Part shown: piece by piece, positions 1-7,095 of the stretch | Position numbering within the stretch: position 1 is the stretch's first letter | How the letters are laid out: every line of letters starts with the position of its first letter | From: an uncultured Curvibacter sp. | GTDB lineage: Bacteria > Pseudomonadota > Gammaproteobacteria > Burkholderiales > Burkholderiaceae | Length of the DNA: 25,166 nt | Assembly (NCBI GenBank): GCA_946481355.1 | Contig: CAMLNH010000004.1 | Coordinates: forward strand, 1 to 25,166 | Reading direction: 5' to 3' | The notes under the pieces: generated by a model | What the model was told of the DNA's origin: nothing | Databases searched by the model: none | The model's input: only the letters and a program-made list of their open reading frames with translations | Position numbers and translations under genes: made by a program

Positions 1-63
1 GGCTTTGACCGACCGCATCAGGTCCTGGGTGGCGACGTAGTTCGTGGTACATGGGAATTTCAT
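1..63 (-). CDS. MoxR-family AAA ATPase, N-terminal fragment (cut by window edge)
   Basis: Reading the minus strand from position 63 gives an ATG followed by 20 open codons to the window edge: MKFPCTTNYVATQDLMRSVK, then A. From memory this resembles the first residues of MoxR-type AAA+ ATPases of betaproteobacteria, where a 'NYVATxDLM' stretch precedes the Walker A region. MoxR proteins act as chaperone-like ATPases, often with a von Willebrand A domain partner. No Walker motif lies inside the visible part, so the call depends on this short match and on the position divergent from a cytochrome c gene. No strong Shine-Dalgarno sequence is visible in front. The rest of the gene lies left of the window. 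Confidence 0.5.
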   Translation of the reverse strand, partial: MKFPCTTNYVATQDLMRSVKA

Positions 64-108
64 GGGCGGCGGGGGTTCGGGGCAGGGGAATCGGGGTTTG
101 GCGGCAGA

Positions 109-114
109 TATAAT
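109..114 (+). promoter_or_regulatory. Candidate -10 box for the cytochrome gene
   Basis: A perfect TATAAT hexamer lies about 45 bases ahead of the cytochrome start codon. No convincing -35 hexamer sits 16-18 bases upstream, so promoter activity is an inference from the -10 match and its location between divergent genes. Confidence 0.4.
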
Positions 115-158
115 GTCCAGCTGATCTAGATCCACCACGGGCTGATTGTCCTCGCAAA

Positions 159-824
159 ATGAAGAATCTGTCGCTGACGCTCTCCTCGCTGCTTGTCGCT
201 TCTGCGACGGTGTTCTCTGCCCACGCCCAGGAAGTCAAGGGCGATGCCAAGGCCGGCGAGGCCAAGGTGGCCATGTGTATCGGCTGCCACGGCATTCCTG
301 GCTACCAGGCCAGCTTCCCCGAGGTGCACCGCGTGCCCATGATCTCGGGTCAGAACGCCAAGTTCATCGCCTCGGCCCTGACGGCCTACCAGAAGGGCGA
401 ACGCAAGCACCCCTCCATGCGCGCCATCGCCGACAGCCTGAGCGAGCAGGACATTGCCGATGTGGCCGCCTTCTACGAAGGCCATGGCAAGTCTGGCCGT
501 GCCGCCACCGTCAAGGCCGCGCCGGCCCCCTCGGCCAAGGTGGCCGAGCTGCTGAACAAGGGTGGCTGCATTGCCTGCCACGGCGACAACTTCAACAAGC
601 CGATCGACCCGAGCTATCCCAAGGTGGGGGGCCAGCCGGCCGACTACCTCTTCGTGGCGCTCAAGTCTTACAAGGTCGAGGGCCAGGCCACCTGGGGCCG
701 CGCCAACGGCATCATGGGCGGCATCGCCAAGCAGTTCAGCAATGCCGAGCTCAAGGAACTGGCGGGTTACGTCAGCAGCCTGCCCAGTGAACTCAAGACC
801 GTGCCGCAGAGCAAGTTCCGCTGA
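159..824 (+). CDS. Di-haem c-type cytochrome (cytochrome c4 family)
   Basis: This 221-residue protein has a Sec signal peptide (residues 1-23, ending AHA-Q) and two CXXCH haem-binding motifs, CIGCH at 40-44 and CIACH at 137-141, so it is a periplasmic di-haem cytochrome of the c4/class I type. Candidate axial methionines are M61 or M87 for the first domain and M186 for the second. Cytochromes c4 carry electrons between the bc1 complex and terminal oxidases or other periplasmic acceptors. The length and two-domain layout fit the family. The start was chosen because the signal peptide begins there; no strong ribosome binding site is visible. A perfect TATAAT lies upstream and a strong terminator follows, so the gene is probably monocistronic. 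Confidence 0.92.
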   Translation: MKNLSLTLSSLLVASATVFSAHAQEVKGDAKAGEAKVAMCIGCHGIPGYQASFPEVHRVPMISGQNAKFIASALTAYQKGERKHPSMRAIADSLSEQDIADVAAFYEGHGKSGRAATVKAAPAPSAKVAELLNKGGCIACHGDNFNKPIDPSYPKVGGQPADYLFVALKSYKVEGQATWGRANGIMGGIAKQFSNAELKELAGYVSSLPSELKTVPQSKFR

Positions 825-844
825 GCTGTTCGTCAGCCCCGCAC

Positions 845-872
845 AAAAAAGCCGCTCATTGAGCGGCTTTTT
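845..872 (+). terminator. Rho-independent terminator after the cytochrome gene
   Basis: A perfect 7-bp stem (GCCGCTC at 851-857, GAGCGGC at 861-867) with a 3-base loop is flanked by six A on the left and five T on the right. The A/T flanks could let it work in both directions. It ends the cytochrome transcript and insulates the next operon. Confidence 0.88.
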
Positions 873-972
873 GCTTGATGGGTTTTCCGGGAGACAACAA
901 ACAACACCCGAGAGCCGTCCCATTGTGCTTGACCGGGTGCCAACTTAAACTTGGCCAAACTCAGGAGGAACG

Positions 973-1803
973 ATGAAAGCTCTCGTACTTGCAGCTGTAC
1001 TTGCCCTAGTGACTGTGCCAGCAACCGTATTGGCCAGCCAGACCGAGAAACAGGCATCTGTTGATCAGCAGATGAGGGAGCTGAACTGGCACAAGCCGGG
1101 GGCGGTCGGCAAATTCACGGACAAGGCCGAGTTCAAGGTCACGGAGGGCTACACCTTTCTGTCAGCAGCGGACACGGACAAGTTTCTGAAACTGACAGGA
1201 AACATGCCTCAGGGGAATTCCTACACCATCGCTTCGACGAAAACAAACTGGTTCGGAATCCTGCGCTTCTCTCCCGAAGGCTATGTCAAGGACGATGAAA
1301 AAATTGATGCGGATGCATTGCTCAAGACCTTGAAGGAAGGCAATGCGGTGGGGAATGAAGAGCGCAAAAAGAACGGCTACCCCACGATGATTCTGGAGGG
1401 CTGGTTCTTCCCGCCTCGCTACGACGCCGAAAGCAAACGCCTGGAGTGGGGCACCCGGTTGCGCAATGAAGACCAGAGTCTGACCGTGAATGTCACCACC
1501 AAGATACTGGGTCGAAGTGGGTACACGTCGGCCATCCTCGTTTCCTCTCCCGATACGCTGAACGAAGACCTGGAGGATTTCAAGAAGGCCTTGAAGAATT
1601 TCGAGTATGTTCCAGGCGAAAAGTACAGTGAGTGGAAGCAGGGCGACAAGGTGGCCGCCTATGGGTTGGGCGCGCTCGTGGTGGGCGGGGCCGCTGCTGT
1701 TGCGACGAGCAAGGGCGGTTTGAAGGCCATCGGTCTTGCCGTGATCGCCGGTCTGGCTGCGGCGTGGGCTTTCATCAAGCGGCTCATCAGCCGTAAGAAA
1801 TGA
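973..1803 (+). CDS. DUF2167 family membrane-anchored protein
   Basis: This 276-residue protein begins with a signal peptide (1-21) after a consensus AGGAGG at 963-968, which decides the start. The body (about 35-220) matches my memory of DUF2167: conserved tryptophan-rich blocks such as TNWFGILRF, ILEGWFFPPRYD and LEWGTRL. The C-terminus has two hydrophobic segments (about 228-245 and 252-269) followed by a basic tail, so the main domain is probably extracytoplasmic and anchored by the C-terminal hairpin. The function of DUF2167 is not known to me. The stop overlaps the start of the next gene by four bases (ATGA), so the two are translationally coupled. Base composition is visibly lower in GC than the pca genes downstream. 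Confidence 0.85.
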   Translation: MKALVLAAVLALVTVPATVLASQTEKQASVDQQMRELNWHKPGAVGKFTDKAEFKVTEGYTFLSAADTDKFLKLTGNMPQGNSYTIASTKTNWFGILRFSPEGYVKDDEKIDADALLKTLKEGNAVGNEERKKNGYPTMILEGWFFPPRYDAESKRLEWGTRLRNEDQSLTVNVTTKILGRSGYTSAILVSSPDTLNEDLEDFKKALKNFEYVPGEKYSEWKQGDKVAAYGLGALVVGGAAAVATSKGGLKAIGLAVIAGLAAAWAFIKRLISRKK

Positions 1804-2528
1804 CGGCAGAAGTCAGTCTGTTCTGGGCCGTCGCTGCAGGATTTCTGGTTTTTGACAATTTCCTCCTGATCCCTGCTGGCGGGGATTATTTGAGCCTCGG
1901 ACGCGTTGCCCAATGGCGGTACTCGCCGTCCAGCAGGAACGAGGCCAATGGCCGGGATCTGATTTTTCTGAATCCGCTCAACCTGTTCCAGCGCGTCGTC
2001 TTGACGACCAGAAGTATCGGCCGGCTGGATCCACGGGACTACCGCCTGTTCCGGCGCGAGGTGGCGCGGGCTCTTCCTCACCTGAACGGCTTGGCTTGGT
2101 GGGGCTATTGCTATCTCTTTGTGGCTGTGTTTCTGGCCATTGCGACGTTCAACTTCAGTTTCGCGAGCCTGGTCTGGGTGCTGATCGGGACGCATCTCTT
2201 TTTCTGGCTGACTTCTTCCGTCCTGCTGCTTCTGAGCCGGAGTGCCCTTGGCCTGGAACTGGCCCAGACGGTGGCCCTCATTGCCGAATCGTTCTTCGTT
2301 CCAGCCTACTGCGTCAATCTGAGCAAGAGGGTATGGTACCGGCGCGCTCACGACATCCCTGCCCTGACCATCGGGCTTCGTGGATTCCGCCGCATCCATG
2401 ACGAGCACTTGCGAGAACTGATGACCCATGAATATGAGGTGCGTCTTGTTCGTCTGTCACAGGAATTTCCTGAAGATGAAGCGACGCTTCTGTTGATCAA
2501 GGAAGCAAGGGCATGCTTGAAGACCTGA
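1800..2528 (+). CDS. Unknown integral membrane protein, 3 predicted membrane segments
   Basis: I do not recognise this 242-residue protein. It has hydrophobic segments at about 6-25, 98-117 and 121-146. Charged soluble stretches lie between the first and second segments (26-97) and at the C-terminus (about 175-242). The start overlaps the DUF2167 stop (ATGA), and the end overlaps the next start by 16 bases. This indicates one operon and probably a joint membrane function with its two neighbours. No catalytic motif is visible. Codon usage is as mixed as in the preceding gene. The reading frame is supported by the overlaps and by the sensible membrane topology rather than by a family match. Confidence 0.75.
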   Translation: MTAEVSLFWAVAAGFLVFDNFLLIPAGGDYLSLGRVAQWRYSPSSRNEANGRDLIFLNPLNLFQRVVLTTRSIGRLDPRDYRLFRREVARALPHLNGLAWWGYCYLFVAVFLAIATFNFSFASLVWVLIGTHLFFWLTSSVLLLLSRSALGLELAQTVALIAESFFVPAYCVNLSKRVWYRRAHDIPALTIGLRGFRRIHDEHLRELMTHEYEVRLVRLSQEFPEDEATLLLIKEARACLKT

Positions 2529-2857
2529 CCCGCATGGACTGGATCATCCTGATCTCGGCGCTTGCCCTGGGATATGGAGCCACGAAATTTCTGCTGGTTG
2601 CCATGCGGGACCGGTCTACTGGGATCCCTCAGGCCAGTGACCCAGCTACCAGTTCAGCGGCCTGGCATGAAGTGCTGGAAGTAGGACCGGACGCGACCAG
2701 CGAGGAAATCAAGGCGGCCTATGCACGCAAGGTAGCCCAGTATCAGGCCGGGCAAGTCTCCGACCTGGGTCCGGAGTTCACTGCACTGGCGGCCAAGAAG
2801 ATGGACGAGATGCGTCGCGCCTATGAGCAGGCCGTCCGGCAGCAGGCCGGGCCCTGA
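2513..2857 (+). CDS. Membrane-anchored J-like domain protein lacking the HPD motif
   Basis: This 114-residue protein has one N-terminal membrane segment (about 10-30), a short linker, and a C-terminal stretch (50-106) that looks like a J domain: WHEVLEVGPDATSEEIKAAY, then helix II ARKVAQY, then MDEMRRAYEQA as the last helix. At the place where HPD should follow helix II, residues 78-80 read QAG. HPD is needed to stimulate the ATPase of DnaK, so a normal Hsp70 co-chaperone role is doubtful. The start at 2513 has GGAAG/AAGG sequence in front; an alternative ATG lies at 2534, just before the membrane segment. It is the last gene of the DUF2167 operon and ends 14 bases from the convergent DUF1841 gene. 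Confidence 0.8.
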   Translation: MLEDLTRMDWIILISALALGYGATKFLLVAMRDRSTGIPQASDPATSSAAWHEVLEVGPDATSEEIKAAYARKVAQYQAGQVSDLGPEFTALAAKKMDEMRRAYEQAVRQQAGP

Positions 2858-2871
2858 GCAGCGCCGGGAGG

Positions 2872-3309
2872 TCAGTCACGTGTGGCGCGCTGCTGCACGC
2901 AGTCGATATAGGCCGCGCCATCGGGCGGCCGGCCCGCGCGCTGGCTCTCCCAGACCATGCGACCCAGACAGTCCATGACCTCGTGGTGGGCGGCGTGCAG
3001 GTCATCGCGCTTGGCGGCCAGCAGCTCCACGGCCTGGCGGATGCCGCGCGGCTGGTCGATGCTGCACTGCTCGCTGATCGAGAGGTGCATGGACAGGTGC
3101 AGAAAAGGGTTCTCGCGCCCGGACTCGGCCCGGGCCATGTTGGCCAGCGCTGCGTCCACGTCCGCGAATTCGGCGTGGTACTCGGGGTGTTCGTTGATCC
3201 ACTGGCTGGCCAGCAGCTCGATGGCTTCCAGGGGCTGGTCGGTGCGGGACTTGGCATAGACGCCACAGAAAAAGCGGCGCACATCGGCCTGGGAAGGCTG
3301 GAACATCAT
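2872..3309 (-). CDS. DUF1841 family protein
   Basis: This 145-residue cytoplasmic protein matches DUF1841 by recall. The N-terminus MFQPSQADVRRFFCGVYAK and the central NPFLHLSMHLSISEQ followed by SIDQPRGIRQAV are hallmarks of the family, and the length is usual. No function is known to me. No signal peptide or membrane segment is visible. The gene lies 25 bases downstream of the IclR regulator on the same strand and may share its transcript. It converges on the J-like gene with a 14-base gap and no clear terminator between them. The start is one of two adjacent ATG codons, with a modest AGGA upstream. Confidence 0.88.
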   Translation of the reverse strand: MMFQPSQADVRRFFCGVYAKSRTDQPLEAIELLASQWINEHPEYHAEFADVDAALANMARAESGRENPFLHLSMHLSISEQCSIDQPRGIRQAVELLAAKRDDLHAAHHEVMDCLGRMVWESQRAGRPPDGAAYIDCVQQRATRD

Positions 3310-3334
3310 GGAAAGAGTCCTGAAGAAGCGCTGA

Positions 3335-4120
3335 TTATCCCAGCCGCTGCGAGATCGTGCGCGCCGCGCGCTGCAGCGCGGGCAGCAGGGTTTCCTGCGC
3401 GACCTTGGCGCTGGTACGGTTGGCCTGACCGCTGAGGTTGAGCGCGGCGATCACGCGGCCACTGCGGTCGCAGATGGGCGCGGCCAGCGAGATCAGGCCT
3501 TCTTCGAGTTCCTGGTTCACGAGGCTCCAGCCCTGGCGGCGTACCTGCTGCACCCGGGACAAGAGCGTGTCCACATCGGTCACCGTGTGTTTGGTCAGGG
3601 CCTTGGGTCGCGCTGCCTTGAGGCGGCGCAGCACCTCGTCGTCGTCCAGCCCGGCCAGCAGCACCCGGCCCATGCTGGTGCACCAGGCGGGCAGGCGCGA
3701 GCCCACGCCCAGGCCGATGCTCATGATCTTGTGCGTGGGCACACGCAGCACGTAGACGATGTCCGTACCTTCGAGCACGGCGGCCGAACTCGATTCCTTG
3801 ACCTCGTCCACCAGGGCTTCCATCACGGGCTCGGCCAGATTCCAGATGGGCAGGGAGGACAGGTAGGCAAAGCCCAGATCGAGGATGCGCGCCGTCAGGC
3901 GGAAGTGCTTGCCGTCGCTGTCCACATAGCCCAGGGTCTGCAGCGTGAGCAGGATGCGGCGAACGCCAGCGCGCGTGAGCCCGGTGCGCGTGGCGACTTC
4001 GCTGAGGGTTTGCTCGGGGGCCTGTGCGCTGAAGGAGCGGATCACCTCCAGCCCGCGCGCGAAGGACTGCACATAGCTGTCGCCGGGCTGAGGTGAGGTC
4101 GCGGGGGTGACGGGGGGCAT
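3335..4120 (-). CDS. pcaR: IclR-family regulator of the beta-ketoadipate pathway (PcaR/PcaU/PobR type)
   Basis: This is a DNA-binding regulator of about 261 residues. A winged helix-turn-helix spans roughly 16-75 (QTLSEVATRTGLTRAGVRRIL, wing near HFRLTARILDLG). An IclR effector-binding domain follows, with the subgroup features LPAWCTSMGRVLL and GWSLVNQELEEGLISLAAP. PcaR/PcaU/PobR proteins respond to beta-ketoadipate-pathway metabolites and usually activate pca genes. The gene is divergent from pcaIJF, and the 89-base gap holds a three-half-site operator of the type described for PcaU. The start is ambiguous: an in-frame TTG two codons upstream (4124-4126) could also be used; I chose the ATG. 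Control of pcaIJF is inferred from the layout. Confidence 0.88.
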   Translation of the reverse strand: MPPVTPATSPQPGDSYVQSFARGLEVIRSFSAQAPEQTLSEVATRTGLTRAGVRRILLTLQTLGYVDSDGKHFRLTARILDLGFAYLSSLPIWNLAEPVMEALVDEVKESSSAAVLEGTDIVYVLRVPTHKIMSIGLGVGSRLPAWCTSMGRVLLAGLDDDEVLRRLKAARPKALTKHTVTDVDTLLSRVQQVRRQGWSLVNQELEEGLISLAAPICDRSGRVIAALNLSGQANRTSAKVAQETLLPALQRAARTISQRLG

Positions 4121-4152
4121 CGGCAAGGTTTTCGGTTTGCTCTAGAATTCAT

Positions 4153-4182
4153 TATACGAACAAATGTTCGATATACGAACAT
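4153..4182. promoter_or_regulatory. Candidate IclR/PcaU-type operator with three half-sites
   Basis: The divergent gap between the IclR gene and pcaI contains TATACGAACA twice (4153-4162 and 4172-4181). Between them lies an inverted copy, giving the palindrome ATGTTCG-N5-CGAACAT at 4164-4182. One palindrome plus one extra direct repeat is the arrangement reported for PcaU binding sites in Acinetobacter. The position fits both autoregulation and control of pcaIJF. Confidence 0.75.
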
Positions 4183-4209
4183 TGAAGACTTCGGAACAGG
4201 AGCATCTCC

Positions 4210-4911
4210 ATGATCAACAAGATCGCGACCTCGGTGGCCGAGGCGCTGGCCGGCGTCAAGGACGGGTCCACCGTCATGATCGGCGGCTTCGGAACGGCGG
4301 GCATCCCGCTGGAGCTCATCGACGGCTTGATCGCGCAGGGCGCGAAAGACCTCACGGTGGTGAACAACAACGCCGGCAACGGCGACACCGGCCTGGCCGC
4401 GCTGCTGGCCACGGGCCGCGTGCGCAAGATCATCTGCAGCTTCCCGCGCCAGGCCGACAGCTTCGTCTTCGACGGCCTCTACCGGAGCGGCAAGCTGGAG
4501 CTCGAACTCGTGCCCCAGGGCAATCTGTCCGAACGCATCCGCGCCGCGGGCGCGGGCATCGGCGGCTTTTTTACGCCCACGGGTTACGGCACGGAGCTGG
4601 CCAAAGGCAAGGAGACGCGTGTGATCGATGGCAAGGGCTATGTGCTCGAATCTCCGATTCACGGTGACGTCGCCCTGGTCAAGGCCGAGCGCGGGGACCG
4701 CTGGGGCAACCTGACCTACCGCAAGACCGCGCGCAACTTCGGCCCCAGCATGGCCATGGCCTGCCAGCAGACGATCGCCAGCGTGCACGAGATCGTGGAG
4801 CTGGGCGCGCTGGACCCCGAGGCCGTGGTGACGCCGGCCATCTACGTGAGCAGGATCGTGAAGATCCAACGCCAGGCCACGCAGGCTGGTGGTTTCAAGA
4901 AGGCGGCATGA
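4210..4911 (+). CDS. pcaI: 3-oxoadipate CoA-transferase, alpha subunit
   Basis: This 233-residue protein is the A subunit of a class I CoA-transferase. It carries the GGFGTAGIP motif (25-33) for CoA binding near the N-terminus and the family blocks VVNNNAG, GGFFTPTGYGT and RGDRWGNLTYRKTARNF. With PcaJ it moves CoA from succinyl-CoA to 3-oxoadipate in the cytoplasm. Related scoA and atoD products act on acetoacetate; the 3-oxoadipate assignment rests on the IclR regulator of PcaR type and the PcaF-like thiolase beside it. An AGGAGC ribosome binding site precedes the ATG. The stop is separated from pcaJ by one base, so translation of the two subunits is probably coupled. Confidence 0.93.
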   Translation: MINKIATSVAEALAGVKDGSTVMIGGFGTAGIPLELIDGLIAQGAKDLTVVNNNAGNGDTGLAALLATGRVRKIICSFPRQADSFVFDGLYRSGKLELELVPQGNLSERIRAAGAGIGGFFTPTGYGTELAKGKETRVIDGKGYVLESPIHGDVALVKAERGDRWGNLTYRKTARNFGPSMAMACQQTIASVHEIVELGALDPEAVVTPAIYVSRIVKIQRQATQAGGFKKAA

Positions 4912-4912
4912 G

Positions 4913-5554
4913 ATGAGCTATCAAAAACGTAGCAAAGACCAGCTGGCCGCGCGTGTGGCCCAGGACATCCCCGAAGGCGCGGTGGTCAACCTCGGGATCG
5001 GCCAGCCCACGCTGGTGGCCAACCACATCCCCAAGACACGCGAGGTGCTGCTGCACAGCGAGAACGGCCTGCTGGGGATGGGCCCGGCGCCGGCCGCGGG
5101 CGATGAGGACTACGACCTCATCAATGCGGGCAAGCAGCCGGTCACGCTGCTGCCCGGCGGCTCCTACTTCCACCACACCGACAGCTTCGCGATGATGCGC
5201 GGCGGGCACCTGGACATCTGCGTGCTCGGGGCCTTCCAGGTCAGTGCCACGGGTGACCTGGCCAACTGGCACACGGGCGAGAAGGACGCGATCCCTGCCG
5301 TGGGCGGCGCGATGGACCTGGCCGTCGGCGCCAGACAGACCTGGGTCATGATGGACCTGTTGACCAAGCAGGGCGAAAGCAAGATCGTGCAGGCCTGCAG
5401 CTACCCGCTGACGGGCATCGCCTGCGTCAAGCGTGTCTACACCGACGTCTGCACGCTGGACTGCACGCCGCAGGGGCTCAAGCTCGTCGATGTGGTGGAC
5501 GGACTCACGCACGCCGAACTGGAAAAGATGATCGGCCTGCCGATCGCGCAATGA
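4913..5554 (+). CDS. pcaJ: 3-oxoadipate CoA-transferase, beta subunit
   Basis: This 213-residue protein is the B subunit of a class I CoA-transferase. The catalytic glutamate is E50 in the signature SENGLLGMGP, and the LGIGQPTLVANHIP and GGAMDLAVGA blocks are typical. It forms a heteromer with PcaI and carries the glutamyl-CoA thioester during transfer. The ATG at 4913 was chosen over an in-frame start at 4889 because MSYQKRSKDQLAARVAQDIP is the family N-terminus and because it follows the pcaI stop after one base. An AAGGCGG stretch in the end of pcaI can serve as ribosome binding site. The gene ends 19 bases before pcaF. Confidence 0.93.
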   Translation: MSYQKRSKDQLAARVAQDIPEGAVVNLGIGQPTLVANHIPKTREVLLHSENGLLGMGPAPAAGDEDYDLINAGKQPVTLLPGGSYFHHTDSFAMMRGGHLDICVLGAFQVSATGDLANWHTGEKDAIPAVGGAMDLAVGARQTWVMMDLLTKQGESKIVQACSYPLTGIACVKRVYTDVCTLDCTPQGLKLVDVVDGLTHAELEKMIGLPIAQ

Positions 5555-5573
5555 GACAAGACAAGGAACAAAC

Positions 5574-6776
5574 ATGAACCAGGCCTTTATCTGCGACGCC
5601 ATTCGCACCCCCTTCGGCCGCTACGGCGGCGTGCTTTCCAGCGTACGTACCGACGACCTCGGTGCCATCCCCATTGCCGCGCTGATGGCGCGCAACCCCA
5701 AGGTCGACTGGGCCGCCCTGAGCGACCTGATCTATGGCTGCGTCAACCAGGCCGGCGAGGACAATCGCAACGTGGGTCGCATGTCGGCCCTGCTGGCCGG
5801 TCTGCCGCCCGAGGTGGCGGCCTCCACCGTGAACCGACTCTGCGGTTCGGGGCTGGACGCGCTGGGCAGCGCGGCGCGCGCCATCAAGTCGGGTGAGGCG
5901 TCGCTGATGATCGCCGGTGGTGTGGAGAGCATGAGCCGCGCGCCCTTTGTGATGGGCAAGGCCGAAAGCGCCTTCAGCCGCAGCGCCGAGATCTTCGACA
6001 CCACCATCGGCTGGCGCTTCGTCAACAAGCTCATGAAGCAGAAGTACGGCACGGACTCCATGCCCGAGACGGCCGAGAACGTGGCCGACGAGTACAGGAT
6101 CAACCGCGCCGACCAGGACCAGATGGCCCTGGCCTCGCAGCTCAAGGCCGTGGCCGCGCAGAAGGCCGGATTTTTCGATGCCGAGATCACACCCGTGACC
6201 ATCCCGCAGAAAAAGGGCGAGGCCATTGTCGTGAGCAAGGACGAGCACCCGCGTGAGACCTCGCTGGAGGCCCTGGCCAAGCTCAAGCCCATCGTGCGCG
6301 AAGGCGGTACGGTGACGGCGGGGAATGCCTCGGGTGTGAACGACGGTGCCTGTGCCTTGTTGCTGGCCGACGAGGCGGCTGCGAAAAAGCATGGCCTGAC
6401 GCCGCGCGCACGCGTGGTGGGCATGGCCGTGGCCGGTGTGGCCCCGCGCATCATGGGCATCGGTCCCGCGCCGGCCACGCAGAAGGTCCTGGCCCTGACC
6501 GGGCTCACGATCGCGCAGATGGACGTGATCGAACTCAACGAGGCCTTCGCCGCCCAGGGTCTGGCGGTGCTGCGCCAGCTGGGGGTGCGCGACGACGATC
6601 CGCGCGTCAACCCCAACGGCGGCGCCATCGCGCTGGGCCACCCGCTGGGGGCCTCGGGCGCGCGTCTGGCCACGACCGCTGTGAACCAATTGCACCGGAC
6701 AGGAGGCCGCTACGCGCTGTGCACCATGTGCATCGGTGTGGGGCAGGGTATTGCGGTGATCCTCGAGCGCGTCTGA
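5574..6776 (+). CDS. pcaF: 3-oxoadipyl-CoA thiolase
   Basis: This 400-residue thiolase has all catalytic residues: C90 in VNRLCGSGLDALGSA, H356 in GGAIALGHPLGASG, and C386 in CTMCIGVGQG. Thiolases of this group split 3-oxoadipyl-CoA with CoA into succinyl-CoA and acetyl-CoA. The length and the N-terminus (NQAFICDAIRTPFGRYGG) are those of PcaF/PaaJ proteins, and the pcaIJ context favours PcaF over an acetoacetyl-CoA thiolase. The gene is last in the operon; the next 319 bases hold a palindromic repeat and a terminator. Use of the same enzyme for phenylacetate degradation cannot be excluded, but no paa genes are visible. Confidence 0.94.
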   Translation: MNQAFICDAIRTPFGRYGGVLSSVRTDDLGAIPIAALMARNPKVDWAALSDLIYGCVNQAGEDNRNVGRMSALLAGLPPEVAASTVNRLCGSGLDALGSAARAIKSGEASLMIAGGVESMSRAPFVMGKAESAFSRSAEIFDTTIGWRFVNKLMKQKYGTDSMPETAENVADEYRINRADQDQMALASQLKAVAAQKAGFFDAEITPVTIPQKKGEAIVVSKDEHPRETSLEALAKLKPIVREGGTVTAGNASGVNDGACALLLADEAAAKKHGLTPRARVVGMAVAGVAPRIMGIGPAPATQKVLALTGLTIAQMDVIELNEAFAAQGLAVLRQLGVRDDDPRVNPNGGAIALGHPLGASGARLATTAVNQLHRTGGRYALCTMCIGVGQGIAVILERV

Positions 6777-6918
6777 GAACTTGTGAATAAATCTACTGCG
6801 CAACCCGATCGCCGCGTTGGGCGGTGCGCGCCATCCTCACGTACAGGAAGTACGTTCCGGTGGCTGTGCTCCGTCCGCCTTGCGCTCGGGCCGCTCGCTA
6901 CGATTTCTTCACAAGTTC
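6777..6918. repeat. 142-bp near-palindromic intergenic element
   Basis: The element begins right after the pcaF stop. Its ends are inverted repeats: GAACTTGTGAATAAATC at 6777-6793 and the complement of GAACTTGTGAAGAAATC at 6902-6918, 16 of 17 bases matching. Its exact centre is a second dyad, ACGTAC-AGGAA-GTACGT at 6839-6855, and GGCGG/CCGCC blocks are also placed symmetrically. There is no convincing gene inside. It looks like a non-coding dispersed repeat, either a MITE-like or REP-like element, or a long transcribed hairpin. Several copies in the genome would be expected for such an element, but that cannot be seen from here. Confidence 0.75.
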
Positions 6919-6953
6919 CGGCCCGAGGCAGGCTCTGAGGGGCTACCCTCGGC

Positions 6954-6978
6954 AAGCCGGGCTTCGCCCGGCTTTTTT
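6954..6978 (+). terminator. Rho-independent terminator downstream of pcaF
   Basis: A perfect GC-rich stem (GCCGGGC at 6956-6962, GCCCGGC at 6966-6972) with a TTC loop is followed by six T. It should end transcripts from pcaIJF and separate them from the maleylacetate reductase operon. The remaining bases to 7095 hold no gene. They contain a small palindrome ACGATCGT at 7053-7060 and the next ribosome binding site. Confidence 0.88.
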
Positions 6979-7095
6979 CGCGCATCGGAAAACTGATTTC
7001 CCCGCCCCGTCTTGTATCGGGGCGCGCTTTGTTCAACACTGCACGGACGATGACGATCGTTGGTTCGAAAAGGTGATGACCGGGAGACCCTTGCC

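Noticed and set aside
5505..6803. Long open frame on the minus strand across pcaF (432 codons)
   Set aside because: It is the antisense shadow of a thiolase with all catalytic residues in the plus frame. The protein is rich in H, R, G and A with no recognisable domain, as expected in GC-rich DNA.
6777..6918. Interpretation of the 142-bp element as an insertion sequence or a CRISPR repeat
   Set aside because: No transposase gene or spacer series is present; it is a single dyad, so only a non-coding repeat is claimed.
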